DNA of 64,000 nucleotides from Caprimulgus europaeus (taxonomy: Eukaryota > Chordata > Aves > Caprimulgiformes > Caprimulgidae). This document shows, one piece after another, positions 1 through 13,203 of this stretch. The number at the start of each line of letters is the position of its first letter. The stretch's first letter is position 1. The DNA is taken from the NCBI GenBank assembly GCA_907165065.1, contig OU015523.1, positions 19,371,834 to 19,435,833 on the forward strand. Reading direction: 5' to 3'. The translations under genes and the position numbers were made by a program. The notes beneath the pieces are model-generated. The model was not told the origin of the DNA. It worked only from the letters and a program-made list of their open reading frames with translations, and ran no database searches.

Positions 1-1876
1 AAAAAAAAGTTGAGAAACAAACCTGACTTCATTCTTTGAGGAAATAGCACATTTGGTTAATAAAAACACTCATGCAGATTGAACAAGCCAAGAAATTCGT
101 CAGTTCTGCAGAAAAAAATCGCTGCTGAAATTGTGCACCTCTACAAGAACTGTGCTGTTTAGTATTTGTGTCAGGAGATGCAATTATAAAAAATATTGTT
201 CATAAAATTTGCAAATGGCAAGATCAGTAGCTAAAGTGGGGGGAGTTCTTCAGATCAAGACAAGTCATCTGGCCAGCTGAACGTACCCAAACAAGATAAG
301 ATGCTCAGGAATGCCAGTGGAGTCTCCTCAGGTACTAGACCACCACATTGTCTCGATGCCATTGATCCACAAATCCCTATCAGTTGCCTGACCTGGGGGA
401 ACACATAAGAGTGACCATGGGCAGAATGTAACTGCTGGTGGAAGGACTTTTTGCTTGTATCATGTCCTCTTCATTTTTCAATGTGTTACCAATAAATAAG
501 TATTTTTTGTTCCAATGGTTGTCTTCTGTCAGAGCAAAACAACAGGACCAATTAGGAAGGTCAGAAAATGCCTTACAGGAAGAACTTTGAGGCATTACTC
601 TGGTCTTATTAAATCAGTATCAAACACACCACAGAAAATACAGAGTACTTGTGGCACTGTAACCTGCAGAGAAAGGCACAGCGAAACCCAACAGCTGCAA
701 GATATATTTAGGCATGTTCAGAGTAGAATAAGACATAATACACTCAGCAGTGATGATGATTGTCCTAGACATCTGTCCATAAAAGTGGTAGACTATCTCT
801 CAAAGTCTTCAAATAAAGACCAGGTTACTTTTTTCAAGCTGTCCTTTAATAATAATTTAAAAAATAAAAACTGGATAGCATCAGTTAAAAGAGACACTGG
901 GAAAAATTCCAAGGTCTGTGTCACACATGAAGTGAGAGCTGGTGGTTTGTCTGCCTTTTTGGCCTATAAATCGACATAAAGGAAAGAAAAATCATGGAGA
1001 GATGGAAGAAATGCCTTAGGAGTAGCTGTATTCCTCATAAGGAGAGATATACCATGGCACTAGATTTAATTTAACTGCCTGCTCTCTGATGCTCCTCATT
1101 AGAGTTGCTATGGGGAGTCCACAATTACTGTGTCCCTGAAGGTCTCAAGCTGAATTTAAACTACAAGAGCAAGCAAGCATATACCCTAAAACAGAAAAAG
1201 TAACACTTACTGATAAGCAAATTGACCTTGTGTTTAAAAACAATTATTTTTATTTTAAAAATTTATTTATATTTTAAATATAAAATATTTATTACAGAAA
1301 ATGCCACTAAAAGACTAAAAGTTCATCAAGGATAAAGCTGATTGCATTAGAAAGACACAGATATATAACAGTATATGTTCTGTGTCTCTGGGAGATAGCC
1401 ATGCTGCCTTCCAAGGTCGAACGTGCTGTGGCCAAGTGCCACATGGCATCACTGCCTGGCCACGTGAACTGAGAAGCAGGAATCTGGTCATCACCTGATT
1501 AACTGTGAGGCAGACCAACCTGTTGTAAGGCATACTGTGACAATACAAATAAATATTACATTTAGGTGTTTAAAATTAGTGCTTTAGGAGATAGAAGACA
1601 TTAAATTTGATACAGATTTTGTCAGCCTGCAAAATATAAGATTAGGTTCTTGGCACTTCAGTTAACATAAGATTATTTAGGGGCTTTGGTTGCATTGTGT
1701 TGTGAATATGGACAAGCCCAAACTTCTAATGTGGTATTGAAAGAGCAGTCATTTTGCAAACAATAAAGCCAAGCGCAAGATTGTCTTTTCCACATAGGTT
1801 CCCCTTGTTTCATTATGCCTCTGCTCATTCAATTTAAGCTACCAAAATAGATCCATCAGTCTAACTACATTGGTTT
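1..1876. other. Gene-free AT-rich flank
   Basis: I see no exon, RNA gene or recognisable repeat here. The only longish open frame (515-979, +, 154 codons) resembles no family I know, lacks a convincing promoter and has low-complexity lysine/asparagine-rich stretches, so I treat it as chance. An AATAAA-type hexamer near 490 has no gene attached to it. Confidence 0.5.
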
Positions 1877-2757
1877 CATAGAATCATAGAATCATGGAAT
1901 GGTTTGGGTTGAAAGGGACCTTTCAAGGCCATCTAGTCCAACCCCCCTGCAGTCAGCAGGGACATCTTCAACTACATCAGTTTGCTCAGAGCCCCACTAA
2001 GCCTGACCTTGAATGTCTCCAGGGATGGGGCTTCTACCACCTCTCTGGGCAACCTGGGCCAGGGTTTCACCACCCTCATAATAAAAAATGTCTTCCTTAC
2101 ATCTAGTCTAAATCTCCCCTCTTTTAGTTTAAAACCATCACCCCCTGTCCTATCGCTACAGGCCCTGCTAAAAATCTGTCCCATCTTTCTTACAGGCCCC
2201 CTTCAAATATTGAAACACCACAGTAAGGTCTTCTCTTCTCCAGGCTGGACAACCCCAAACTGTCTCAGCCTGTCCTCATAGGAGAGCTGTTCCAGCTCTC
2301 TGATCATTTTTGTGGCCTCATCTGGACTTGCTCCAGTAGGTCCATGTCCTTCTTATGCTGGGGCCCCCAGAACTGAACACAGCACTGCAGATGGGGTCTC
2401 AGAGTTGGTAGAGGGGCAGAATCCCCTCCCTGGACCTGCTGCCCACGCTGCTGGGGATGCAGCCCAGGACATGGTTGGCCTCCTGGGCTGTGAGCGCACA
2501 TTGCCGGCTCATGTGCAGCTTTTCATCCCCCAGTGCCCCCAAGTCCTTCTCCTCAGGGCTGCTCTCAACCCCTGTATTGATACTGGGGATCGCCCTGACC
2601 CAGGAGCAGGACCTTGCACTTGGCCTTGTTGAACCTCATGAGGTTCACATAAGCACACTTCTTGAGTTTGTCCAGGTCCCCCGGGATGGCATCCTGTCCC
2701 TCAGGCATGTCAACTGCACCACCCAGTTGAAGATCAGCTGATACATGCCTCAGAGAG
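1877..2757 (-). mobile_element. CR1 LINE, 5'-truncated, antisense
   Basis: Read on the minus strand this is a long 3' part of a chicken-repeat-1 (CR1) LINE. It passes through the end of the reverse-transcriptase frame and the conserved 3' UTR and finishes at 1877 with two copies of the ATTCTATGA terminal repeat. Several open frames inside are eroded CR1 coding remnants and not host genes. CR1 3' ends carry this 8-bp tandem instead of poly(A), which fixes the orientation. The 5' boundary near 2757 is approximate. Confidence 0.9.
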
Positions 2758-4207
2758 AACATGCATTAGCTAGAAGCAAGATACTTAAATAAACTGTGTT
2801 TGCTTCAGCCTCACATTGTACTACAGTCACACATTCTGCAGCGCTTCCACAGCAGCTGTGGGCATTGCTTCTCTAGCCCAGGTACCCCAGCACAGGCACC
2901 TCGTTCAGTCAAAGCCCTTTTCTGGAACACAACAGACACAGCTCATGAGAGGCCATTCTCCACCCTGAGGGTCAGTATGCAGGCCCTCTCCAGCCGTGCA
3001 GCTGCTACCTACATGCTTCTGGAATTCAGTGTCAGTGGCCCCATTGCAAGGCACCGCAGTAAGGACAGGCTTGGCAAGGATTGCTTTTTAAACCATAGAG
3101 ATGTCACTCTTGAAACATCTGAGAAATCCCGAGAGCTGTGCTTACCCTTAAGTGTAATTGCCAAGTTCACCTCAGATCAGACCAGGAAGAGTCCTTTTGT
3201 GCCTGAAGGTTTACAATGATACAGCTCCCTACAGCAGGGAAAGCTGTCCTTTATAAAGCTTGTTCCCACCTTGGTACCATACGCTCAGGCTGCTCCAGCA
3301 GTAGTTGCCAACAGTTCCTGGTGATGAGAGACAGCAGAGAAATGAGGACCATCCCCACCCATGTCCGCATGTAGATGTAACAGTTGCAGCATTGTGAGCT
3401 CCTTATGCCCCTACAACCCCTGAATCATGAGAGGAAAAAAGAGAGGGCCACCACCAGCAACTTAATTTTTGGTGCTAACACAAATGCACCCCTCTCTCAC
3501 TGCTGCTGTCCCCTTCACCAGTAGCTGGGTCAAAGTGGCTGGTCCACAATACTCATTATGTCCTACAGCAAGAGCCAACCACTCTGCAGGTCCCCACAGG
3601 CTCTGATGATACCAGGCAGTATTCATCCAAGCATGCATCCAAATCCTCAGGAGGTGGACCACAGCATGCACCTCCCCTAGGCATAAGCACAATGGAGGAG
3701 TGTGCCAGGCTCAGGCCACCTTCTAGGTCCTCCAGACCCTCTTAAACTCCAGCTTACTTACATCTCATCTTTTTATTCATGTTCTCCTCATCTGAAGCCC
3801 AAACAATCCCAGAACCTCTTCCACCACCTGCCCCTGGCCAAATTGGCCACCTGCAGCTCCACCTGGAGCTGGAGGATGTCTGATTGCAGGGGTGTTCCTG
3901 GTGATTACATAGCTTATTTCTATTCCCTTGTGTTGTTACAACGCTATGCAGAATATCACAAGCCATCACCTACCACCTGGTACCCTCAGATGCCTTCAGG
4001 AAGCCGTGGGTACTGTTGCAGGTGCCGTGCCCTGTGACCCCTCTTAAGTTTCTGGTTTAGGTTTTCGCTTTGTCCTCTCTCTGTCTTCACTCATTCCTCA
4101 CCATAAGCATTTGATTTTTCCCTGATTTCTCTTCCTCTAGCCTCCTCCTCTCTCCTTCTCACAGAGAGCTCGAGATGAACAGGGCAAACATACCACACTT
4201 GTCATTA
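2758..4207. other. Gene-free spacer
   Basis: Unique-looking sequence between a CR1 and a solo LTR. Open frames up to 139 codons (2800-3219) have no recognisable domain and no splice or promoter context. I see nothing functional. Confidence 0.45.
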
Positions 4208-4212
4208 ATACT

Positions 4213-4675
4213 TGTGTGAGCCCACACAGGCAGGATGCGGGAACAACCACAGAACCGTGGATGAACTGCAAAAGCAACTTTATTCTCGTTACCTCATGAA
4301 CTGGGGGCAGAAGGCAGCACCTGGGGCAGAGGCATGCGGGTGGGAATGCAGGCACTGCAGAGCTGGGTCCTTGCTAGAGAGAGAGAGAGAGAGATCCTGA
4401 ACCTGCTGCTTTTGCCTGCATAACAGGGATTCTTCAGAGGTGTAGTTTTCCTCTGTGCTTTGATCTTTCTCACAGCAGGGCAGGAATCTCAAGCATGTTT
4501 GATAGGGTGCCCCTGAGTCTATCCCAGGCCTGTGTTATCTAAATGCAGATGTTCTACTTGTGAAGCACACAAGACTAAACTATTAGTGTGGTATATGTGT
4601 TTTTCAACACCTCAGGTGCAAGTCACTTGATCATGTTTACAATCCTCCTCACCAATCTTTCATTATATTCCCACA
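4213..4675 (-). mobile_element. Solo LTR (family A, copy 1) with 5-bp TSD
   Basis: A 463-bp element with TG...CA termini, flanked by identical 5-bp duplications ATACT at 4208-4212 and 4676-4680. It is closely similar along its whole length to 36,725-37,182 in NCAPD2 intron 4. On the minus strand it begins TGTGGGAATATAATG and carries an AATAAA hexamer near 4280, so transcription orientation is minus. No gag, pol or env sequence adjoins it, so it is a solo LTR left by recombination of an endogenous retrovirus. An (AG)n run at about 4376-4392 lies inside it. Confidence 0.85.
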
Positions 4676-4729
4676 ATACTCTTCCAGTCTTCAAACACTT
4701 TCAAGTCAAAGACTTCCTGAATGGATGTT

Positions 4730-5420
4730 GTTTCTGTGTTTTAGTCACCCTCTGTGGATTTCTTTTCCATGAAGCTGTCCCTTCTCCCCTTGAGCTCATG
4801 TCAAGTCTTTAAACATAGGCATCATGTTCACCACTTTGCCCTCCTCGGGTACCACAGGGGTGGTGAGCATGGGTTACACACTGCTTGGAGAAGTTCAGCT
4901 ATTTTACTCTTGAGTTCCTTTAAGACTCCTGGACAAGGGCCATTGCTCCCAGCGAGTTGTTACTGTTTGCTTAGTCAGTGTGTGGTACCACCTTTCCCAC
5001 AGTCGCTTCCGTTTCAGACATGTTCATTGGCAAACCTCACCCTGCTGAAGAATGGGTTCTGCCACCATGATCTCGTCACTCAAATTAGCACAGATGCAGG
5101 GATTTCTGCAATGGCTTTATCTCCCCTGGGCACTCCTCTCATAGCCTGATCACAGATTTGCCCTTCAGAACATCTGGCAGGTTCCTGATACGTTTCAAGA
5201 AAGATTGCATGTTAGTTTTGATTCCTTTTGCTAGATGTTCCTTGAAGCTTTGTTGGACCTGACTTCCTGTCTTTCTGCATGCAACATGCCAAAGTTTATA
5301 TCCTTCTCTGTTTTTCCCATTGTAGACAATTTCAGCATTTTTTGATAGATAATTTTTGTGGCTCGCCTTACCCCACTGAACAATGGTTTCTATATCCCAC
5401 GTGAAAGGTGTTCATCCCAT
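4730..5420 (-). repeat. Ancient CR1/L3-like interspersed repeat, degraded
   Basis: The order of phrases here (a motif like TTGAGTTCCTTTAAGACTC, then the stretch around 5100-5130, then about 5215-5260) follows a very old amniote LINE sequence that I recognise only by memory of its antisense text. Similarity is patchy, as expected of a copy inserted before modern birds diverged. Family and boundaries are uncertain. Confidence 0.4.
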
Positions 5421-7470
5421 TTTTTGTGAGCATGCACAGTGAATAAGGATGACAAAGGGTAACAGAGAGTGAATTCAGGCCATGATGAAAATATAAAAGT
5501 GGTCATGCTTTTGGACAGATAGAAGAAAACAGTTGTGGTAGGTGTTGTTATAGGCCATCAACGCTGGGCAACAGGTCAAAACAACAAAGGCTGCCAAAGC
5601 AGAATGGGAAGAAGAGAATCAGCTGGAAAACAACAAGAGGTAGAGGGCAGGATGTTAGCAGAAGTTAAGACTTCAGATGGGAAAACAGGATTATGGCCCT
5701 GAGCCTTGGAGTGTCACATCAAGAGTGGGAGTGAGAAGTAAGAGGGTACAGCGACATTGCCCCAACAGGTACAGTTGATGTGGTGATGTAGTGTTACCAG
5801 AGGTGGCAGAAGAGGTTAGAGATGACAACGAAGAGTAGTGGCACAGGATTATATGGGACAATAACATTGACATGTGGAGTGTCAAAGCAATGACTGTCAG
5901 TGAAACAAAGCAGCACTGAACAACGCTGATGGACAGCCGAGGAGAGGTCCAGATAGGTTGGGCCGCCAATAACAAGGCGCAGCAAAGGAAGGGAAAATGG
6001 CTGTAAAGGCAGGAGAGGCAACACGTAATTGTTTTAAGAGTTTGTGGACTAACTTCAGCCTCCTGTGCTGCAAGCTGTCTGGCAGGAGTCATCTTCTGGG
6101 AGATATATAACTTGCCAGCATGTATTTCAGTGTCACTAGGCAATGCAGGCCTTCCCACCACAACTGAGTGCAGTTTGTGGGGAAGGAGGGCACAGTTTTC
6201 TTCTCTTTCTGAGTTCATTCACTTCTCTTCCCACTCAGCTCCCCCTCCTTCTCCTATTTTCAACAATATTTTTTACCATTTTCTTTTCCACTTTTTCAAA
6301 TGCTTCTGAAGTCTTGGGTTTGCTTAGTACTGACTTATTTATGAATTGTTGTTTTTCTCTTTTTTTATACTTTTGTATATACCTAAGTCATTCTCACAGA
6401 CCTGCCCTCCCATGAAATACCTTCAACAACTTATTAAGTCCTTAGCATGAAAGATCAATTGCCTCAGCTGATAAATATGTGCAGCCTCATACCAGGAGGT
6501 ATGCTGCAAATACTTGGAGATCCTTTACTCACAGGGGATTTGGAAGGCAAAAGGCCCTAGACTCTGTGAAGTGGACCATTTTTCAAGCTACAGGGGAAGA
6601 TTCTTTCTCTAAAAAGCAACCCAGCCACACCATGCATCATACTTGAGGAAAACCCCTTCCTGACCTCCAAATTTGCCCCAGCTTCTTGATACGTGAGATG
6701 TATCTGAAACAGCTGCAGTCTTGAGAGAGTTAAAAGAAGAGGTGACTGAATGGGACAGTGACTATACTGAAGAAATCTCGCTCTTCTCAGTATCACTAAA
6801 AGTGATCACATGGCTTTACTAAGATTCATGTTTTGTTGGCCAACCTCTTCTGCTTAAAAGAAAGAAAAGAAACAAGAAAAAAAACAAAAACATATGAATC
6901 CAGACATTCCAGGCCCTACAGAGGATAAACCTCAGAGTACTTCATTATAGAAACCAAGACAATGCCAAAGGGTATCCTATCACCTAATCCATAACTTGAA
7001 TTTATCAAGCTACATCTGGGAAAATAATACAGGTTATTTGCCTCACGGACCATTCCAGAGCTTCACATCACTGCTCACCTGAGATCTTGTCAGGGAAGAG
7101 ATAAAACTTCTCAAGCAGAGGAATGAATTGAAAACATCTGAACAATTAAAAAGGAGATGGGAAAGGGGGGTGATGCCTTCTGCTCTGTGGTGGGAAGTGT
7201 TCCTGTTTACCCATGAGAGAAATGGGATTTATAGATTAACTTCTCTTCTTAAGGGCTTCATGCCCTGTGGACTCCCTTTTTGAGGGCATAACTTTTGCCT
7301 TATATTCCAGAGGAGGCAAGATCACAGAAGCAGAGCCGAGAAGCAGAAGTGACATGAAACCACTGAGGTGGGAGTGACTGAGGGGTTACCTGGACAATCA
7401 CATCAGGCAGTGTCAAACATGGAGGTAAACATAAACTAGGTTGTCCCAACATCAGCTCTGGTAAAGCTCC
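5421..7470. other. Gene-free spacer with one unexplained antisense ORF
   Basis: There is no recognisable gene. The minus strand is open over 5691-6218 (175 codons), with a Leu/Ser/Cys-rich translation that resembles no domain I know. A purine-rich stretch at 6850-6895 and pyrimidine-rich runs at 6240-6370 are low-complexity. Confidence 0.4.
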
Positions 7471-7479
7471 AGGTGGGCA

Positions 7480-7745
7480 GCAGCAGGTAATGGCTTTAAA
7501 GTGGAAGAGGGGAGACTGAGATGAGATATGAGGAAGAAATCCTTTCATGTGAGAGTGGTAAGACACTGGCACAGGTTGCCCAGAGAAGCTGTGGCTGTGC
7601 CCTCCCTGGAAGTGTTCAAGGCCAAGCTGGATGAGGCTTTGAGCAACCTGGTGTAGTGGAAGGTGTCCCTGCTGATGGCAGGGGGGTTAGAACTAGATGA
7701 GCTTAAAAGTCCCTTCCAACCCAAACCATTGTACGATTTTATGAT
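7480..7745 (+). mobile_element. CR1 LINE 3' fragment, sense
   Basis: The CR1 3' UTR in plus orientation: the conserved block with GACACTGGCACAGGTTGCCC, then the TGAGCAACCTGGT block, then a decayed terminal tail (ACGATTTTATGA). It is strongly 5'-truncated. Confidence 0.85.
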
Positions 7746-8555
7746 CTGTGTCTGTCAAGCAAACACTAGCTATGCTGTGCCAGGCTCAGAGGGTGACTGA
7801 GCCCAACCCTGTCATCTCTGTCGGCCAGGAAGCAGCAGGTGTCTAAAAAAAACTGGTCTGAGGTGGCTGTGTCTGCCTCAAATTTCCAGGAACACACAGG
7901 AGAGATCACGAAAGGGGTGGGGACACAGGCCTGGGGAGTCAGGTAGTTGTGATAATAGTTATATTGTTAGGGTTGGAATGAGGAAATTAAAGATTTCATC
8001 TGGGGAGAATGGGGGGGGGAGGTGGGGTGGAACTCAAGGAGGCTCCATCTTGATCTCCCTGCTTATTAATTGCCCCTCAGGAGAAAGCAGCCAGAGAAAA
8101 CACTGGTTTTGACATCCAGTCCTATAGTTCTGCTCTCTGCTGTTTCAGCCTGGACCACACACCCAGCATCCAGACAGGTTTTGGTCTTAGCTTAGCTATG
8201 CCAGTGGGTGGGAATTCTCATCTGGCAATTTACAGTCAATCCTACGAGTCCCTGGGTTTAGAGAATATGTAGCAGAGGTAGAGCTTGAAGGCCCATTTTC
8301 TCGTGGGTAATTGGTGATTTTCTCATGGAGGACAGGTCACTAGCAGTGAAGGTGACAGCTGACTCAGACACAAAGTACTGTGGTGAATGTAGCACAAGGT
8401 TTGGGTTACTGGGCTGCTTCAGAACCCAAACTGATTCAGGAGATAAAATCCCTTGTCCTGCAATACAGACAACAGATGGGAGAGAGCTAGTTTTTCAGGA
8501 GCTAATTCAGCTCTCCCCTGGGCTTCATACTGCACTGCAGTGTGCAAACAGCAAC
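7746..8555. other. Gene-free spacer
   Basis: I see no exon or RNA gene. A G-rich run lies near 8010-8030. Confidence 0.4.
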
Positions 8556-9546
8556 AAAACCGGTCACAAGTGGTGTTCCCCAGGGCTCAGTAATGGAGCC
8601 AGCTCTGTTTAATATCTTTATCAACGATCTGGACAAGGGCATCGAGTGCACCGTCAGTAAGTTTGCAGAGACACCAAGCTGGGTGGAAGTGTTGATCTGC
8701 TGAAGGGTAGAAAGGCTCTGCAGAGGGATCTGGACAGGGTGGATTGATGGGCTGAGACCAACTGTATGAGGGTCAATAAGACCAAGTGCCAGGTCCTACA
8801 CTTGGGTCACAACAACCCCATGCAACGCTACAGGCTTGAGCAAGAGTGGCTGGAAAGCTGCGCAGCATAAAAGGACCTGAGGGTGCTGGTCTACAGCAGC
8901 TGAATGTGAGCCAGCAGTGTGCCCAGGTGGCCAAGAAGGCCAACAGCATCCTGGCCTGTTTCACGAATAGTGTGGCCAGCAGGACTAGGGCAGTGATAGT
9001 GCCCCTGTACATGGCACTAAAGAGGCTGCACCTCGAGTTCTGTGTTCAGTTTTGGGCCCCTCACTACAAGAAGGACACAGAGGTGCTGGAATGTGTCCAG
9101 AGTAGGGCAACAAAACTGGTGAAGGGTCTGGAGAACAAGTCTGATGGGGAGCGGCTGATGGAACTGGGGCTGTTTAGTCTGGAGAAAAGGAGGCTGAGGG
9201 GAGACCTTGTCCCTCTCTACAACTACCTGAAAGGAGGGTGTAGCCAGGTGGTCGTCGGTCTCTTCTCCCAAGTAACAAGCAACAGGACAAGAGGAAATGG
9301 CCTCAGGTTGTGCCAGTGGAGATTTAGATTGGTATTAGAAAAATTTCTTTACTGAAACGGTTGTCAAGCACTGGAGCAGGCTTCCCAGGGCAGTGGTGGA
9401 GTCACCATCCCTGGAGGTATTTAAAAGACCTGTAGATGTGGTGCTTAGGGACATGGTTTAGTGGTGGCCTTGGCAGTGTCAGGTTTATGTTTAGATTCAA
9501 TGATCTTAAAGGTCTTTTCCAACCAAAATGATTCTATGATTTTATG
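8556..9546 (+). mobile_element. CR1 LINE, about 1 kb, sense
   Basis: It starts in the last part of the CR1 reverse-transcriptase frame (the GTGTTCCCCAGGGCTC and AATATCTTTATCAACGATCT blocks, encoding an [10 protein letters not shown]-like motif). It continues through the C-terminal remnant, including the open stretch 8846-9355, into the 3' UTR and ends at about 9546 with ATGATTCTATGATTTTATGA. Frameshifts and stops show it is dead. Confidence 0.9.
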
Positions 9547-11710
9547 AAAGAGGATCCATACAGATCTTCTGAAGTTCACTCATGCTAACTTCTTTCTCCT
9601 AGGAAGAGAGACTGTGTTCCCTCCACACAATTTCCAGCAGGATTGGTTCAGTCCTGCAATACTCTTTCATGAGCTCTACCCTACAGTCTCCCACCTCTCA
9701 TGCTGAAAGATGGGGATAACATACACACAGGGCTCCTTTTTGTGTCACCAGAATGGCTTTCCACAGCCACTCTGCTCCCACAAGGTAAATATGAATAAAT
9801 ACATTGAAAAGCAGCCTCCTTGGGAGACAAAGGTGTGGGAGTGTGACCATGGACATGCTCTTGCTGCTGTAGCAGCACTGGTTATTTGGGACAGACACTG
9901 CTGCCTGGCAGGTTAAATCAGTAGCAAGGGAGAAGGCATTCAACAGCCCATGAGATTGGTTTGCAAATCCCTGGTGGCTTTTTAATAACAATCCTCTTCA
10001 GAGATCACCACCTCTGCCCCAAGGGAGTCCATGAATCCTGGGTAAATAATTCTCCACTGAAAAGCAACAGCAATACGAGGCATGGCCTCAGGTCTACCCA
10101 TCTTCATCAGCTACTAGGATGGTGTTTCTTTGGCCAAACTCTTCAGTTAAACTTATAGCACCACCAGTGCTGCTATTCCTTGACAGTTTGGGTTGCTAGT
10201 TTTAATGCAGAAAAACCCAATCAACTCTAGCTAATCCAGAAATAATCCAGAAATAATCACTGGCTTCTACCTTGCAGCAGAGGGAAAACACAATTGCATA
10301 CATGCATATACAAAAGAACCACACTGATCCAGGGTCTTTCAAGGAGTTAAAAAACATGTACAATTTGTTATACTCGAGACTGATCAAGTATTGTAGAGAA
10401 ACCTTTCTTTTCTTCCCACCACAGTAGCACTGTGTTGAAAAAAGTTTGTTCTATTTTAAAATGTTGTGTGCATTACAGATCATTATCACATTCCTACTCG
10501 GGCAGATAATAGACATAGCTGGTAAGGAAACATTTCCAATTTGATGCCATAAAAATGATTCATGTTTACTCAAAGGTTGCTCAGTAGCAATAAAAAGCAA
10601 TCGTGCATTCAACTTGTGAAGACACAATATCCAGAAACACTGCCCAGAACAACAGGGCTCTGCCATTTCAAAAGAGAAGGACCTAGTGATAAGCATCTGA
10701 AGGAAAGGATCTTTCCAATATAAAGCTTCTTGGATTCAAAACTTTGTTAGAGATGGATTAAATACTATGAATCAACACTTTCAAAAAGGATTTGTAGTTG
10801 CAGATGGGAGATCTTCCATCCTAATGCAAGACTCAGGTTTTCAGAAGAACATTTATCCTGTAATTGCTGAACCTGAATGGGAGTGGGGGAAATAACCATC
10901 AGTGTCAGAACCAGTTCCATCAGGTGTGACTCACCGTGATACGTCAATACATCAAATAAATATCCAAAAACCTGTGGATGGGAAAAATGCTCAGAAGACT
11001 CTTGCAGCGAGGGAAGTTTAATCACTCAAAATATCAGCAGGAGTTGCCCTCATGAACTACACTAATAATTCCATGCCACTATCTTCTGTCAGTGAAGCGT
11101 GCCTGAGGAAAAAAGGACCATTTTTGATTGACAATCTTGGCCAAAAGATGGTCACTTGAGTAACCTAGCTCATCTGCACATTGGGAAAAAATAGAACAAA
11201 AGCTGGGAAGATGTAAATAAAAAAAATCCTGAAGACTTAGTAAATTCTGATGTTCTGCAAATGGAGATTGAGACTGGCAGCTGAGAAGGCAACAGGAGAT
11301 GTGTTGTTTGCATTGTTTCAAAAGTATTTGGGGAACCAAGTGGTAATTTTGGTCATAGGAATGTTAAAAACAAATGTTTGGTAGCTTTGTGAGAGTTGGC
11401 AATCACTGTGCAGCACATCTGTGTGACCACAGGAAGGTAAGGACTTTTACAAAGCCATGGCCAAAGCATAATATTCACATGACTGAAAAGATTGGAAGTC
11501 ACCTCAGGGCTGATACGTGCTCTGAGGTGTGCAACAGCAGATAACGAACAGCAGCCCAAGCAGCTCACCAGCATGAGAGAGAGAGAAAGGGGAATTGCTT
11601 AGATCATGGCTCACACAGCAGCTGGAAACAGTGAGAGCCAGCGAGTGGTTTTTTTTATTCTTTAGAAAGAAAAAACAAACAAACATACAAAAAAAGAAAA
11701 AACACCCCAT
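9547..11710. other. Gene-free spacer
   Basis: AT-rich unique sequence without recognisable exons on either strand. An A-rich run at about 11,670-11,702 abuts the next CR1. It could be simple sequence. Confidence 0.4.
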
Positions 11711-11711
11711 A

Positions 11712-12240
11712 TCACAGAATCACAGACTGGTTTGGGTTGGAAGGGACCATAAAGCTCATCCAGTTCCAACCCCCCTGCCAGCAGCAGGGACACCTTCCAC
11801 TAGACCAGGTTGCTCAAAGCCTCATCCAACCTGGCCTTGAACACTGCCAGGGAGGGGGCAGCCGCAGCTTCTCTGGGCGACCTGTGCCAGTGTCACAACC
11901 CCCACAGGAAATTATTTCTTCCACATATCTCATCTAAATCTCCCCTCTTCCAGTTTATAGCCATCACCTCTCATTCTGTCATTCTCTGCCCTTGTCAAAA
12001 GTCCCTCCCCAGCCTTCCTGGAGCCCCTTCAGGTACTGGAAGGCTGCTAGAAGGTCTCCCTGAAGCCTTCTCTTCTCCAGGCTGAACAGCCCCAACTCTC
12101 TCAGCCTGTCCTCACAGGAGAGGTGCTCCAGCCCTCGGATCATTTTCGTGGCCTCCTCTGGACTCCTTCTTATGTTGGGGGTACACCGCACTCCAGCTGG
12201 GGTCTCACAAGAGCAGAGTGGAGGAGTAGAGTACCTCCTA
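11712..12240 (-). mobile_element. CR1 LINE, 5'-truncated, antisense
   Basis: Minus-strand CR1: the terminal end is at 11,712 (ATCACAGAATCACAGA on plus), followed on plus by the complement of the TGAGCAACCTGGT and GGCACAGGTCGCCC blocks and the antisense of the AGACCTTCTAGCAGCC block. The 5' truncation is near 12,240. Confidence 0.88.
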
Positions 12241-12900
12241 AACTAGCTCTGTCTGAGATTTTCACTTCTTTCTTTCCTTTATGAGCACTTCCTTCAGATC
12301 AGTCCTTGTTCAGTCATCTTGTAACTGAATTTTGATCCTTACTGGAGTTAGCAGTGGTTTGGTTAGTGACTCAAAATACACAGCCACTTTTAACTCTTCA
12401 TATTGCAAAACACCGTGGTTGAAAATGGCAAGAAGTACACTTTTGAGAAGTACACAGTTAAGTGACAGCATGCCAGGGACAGCCTTGTGACACCTGCTTG
12501 TTACACACCTACAGCCACAACCTAGAGCTTTCCCCTAGCTCCGTCCCGTGACAAAAAGCAATGCAAAGCAAAAGCACTGTTTCTTCTGCAGTTCTAAACT
12601 TCATTCCATCTCCAGCAATTTATTTTCAACTGTTTTCAAAGATAAGTTGCAGAAAGCAGGAAAGATGAGGGGAATGAACTAATATTGTATCAAACACCTA
12701 CTACAAAGCAGCTTCTCAGAAGTATTAGAAAAGTCCTCCTGGGTTGGAGCGACAGTCCACACAGCTCCATATCCTCTCTGGGGCAGTGCCATAGGAGATA
12801 CCATTTAGCAGAAGGATTTAAGCTCTTTTTACTTATGCTGTTTGTGTGTTTCATGCACTCAGGCCTGGAGAATCTGGGAAGGTGCACATCAGCCTTTTGT
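12241..12900. other. Gene-free spacer between CR1 copies
   Basis: Nothing recognisable on either strand. Confidence 0.4.
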
Positions 12901-12904
12901 ACCA

Positions 12905-13203
12905 GCTTTGTAGGCTGTGACAAGGGCAAGTAGTAACATGATGAGGGGTAATGGATACAAAAAGGAAGAGGGTAGACTTAGATGAGATATTAGGAGGAAA
13001 TTGTTTCCTGTGAGGGTGGTGAGACACTGGCACAGGTTGCCCAGAGAAGCTGTGGTTGCCCCCTCCCTGGAAGTGTTTAAGGCCAGGTTGGATGAGGCTT
13101 TGAGCAACCTGGTCTAGTGGAAGGTGTCCCTGCTGCTGGCAGGGGGGTTGGAAATAGATGATCTTTAAGGTCTCTTCCTACTATACCATTTTATGATTCT
13201 GTT
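12905..13203 (+). mobile_element. CR1 LINE 3' fragment, sense
   Basis: Plus-orientation CR1 3' UTR with the GACACTGGCACAGGTTGCCC and GAGCAACCTGGTCTAGTGGA blocks and a tail ending TTTTATGATTCTGTTA at about 13,203. Confidence 0.88.

Noticed and set aside
515-979. 154-codon plus-strand ORF near the window start
   Set aside because: No recognisable domain, low-complexity composition, no promoter or splice context.
8846-9355. 169-codon ORF
   Set aside because: It is the eroded C-terminal part of CR1 ORF2 and not a host gene.
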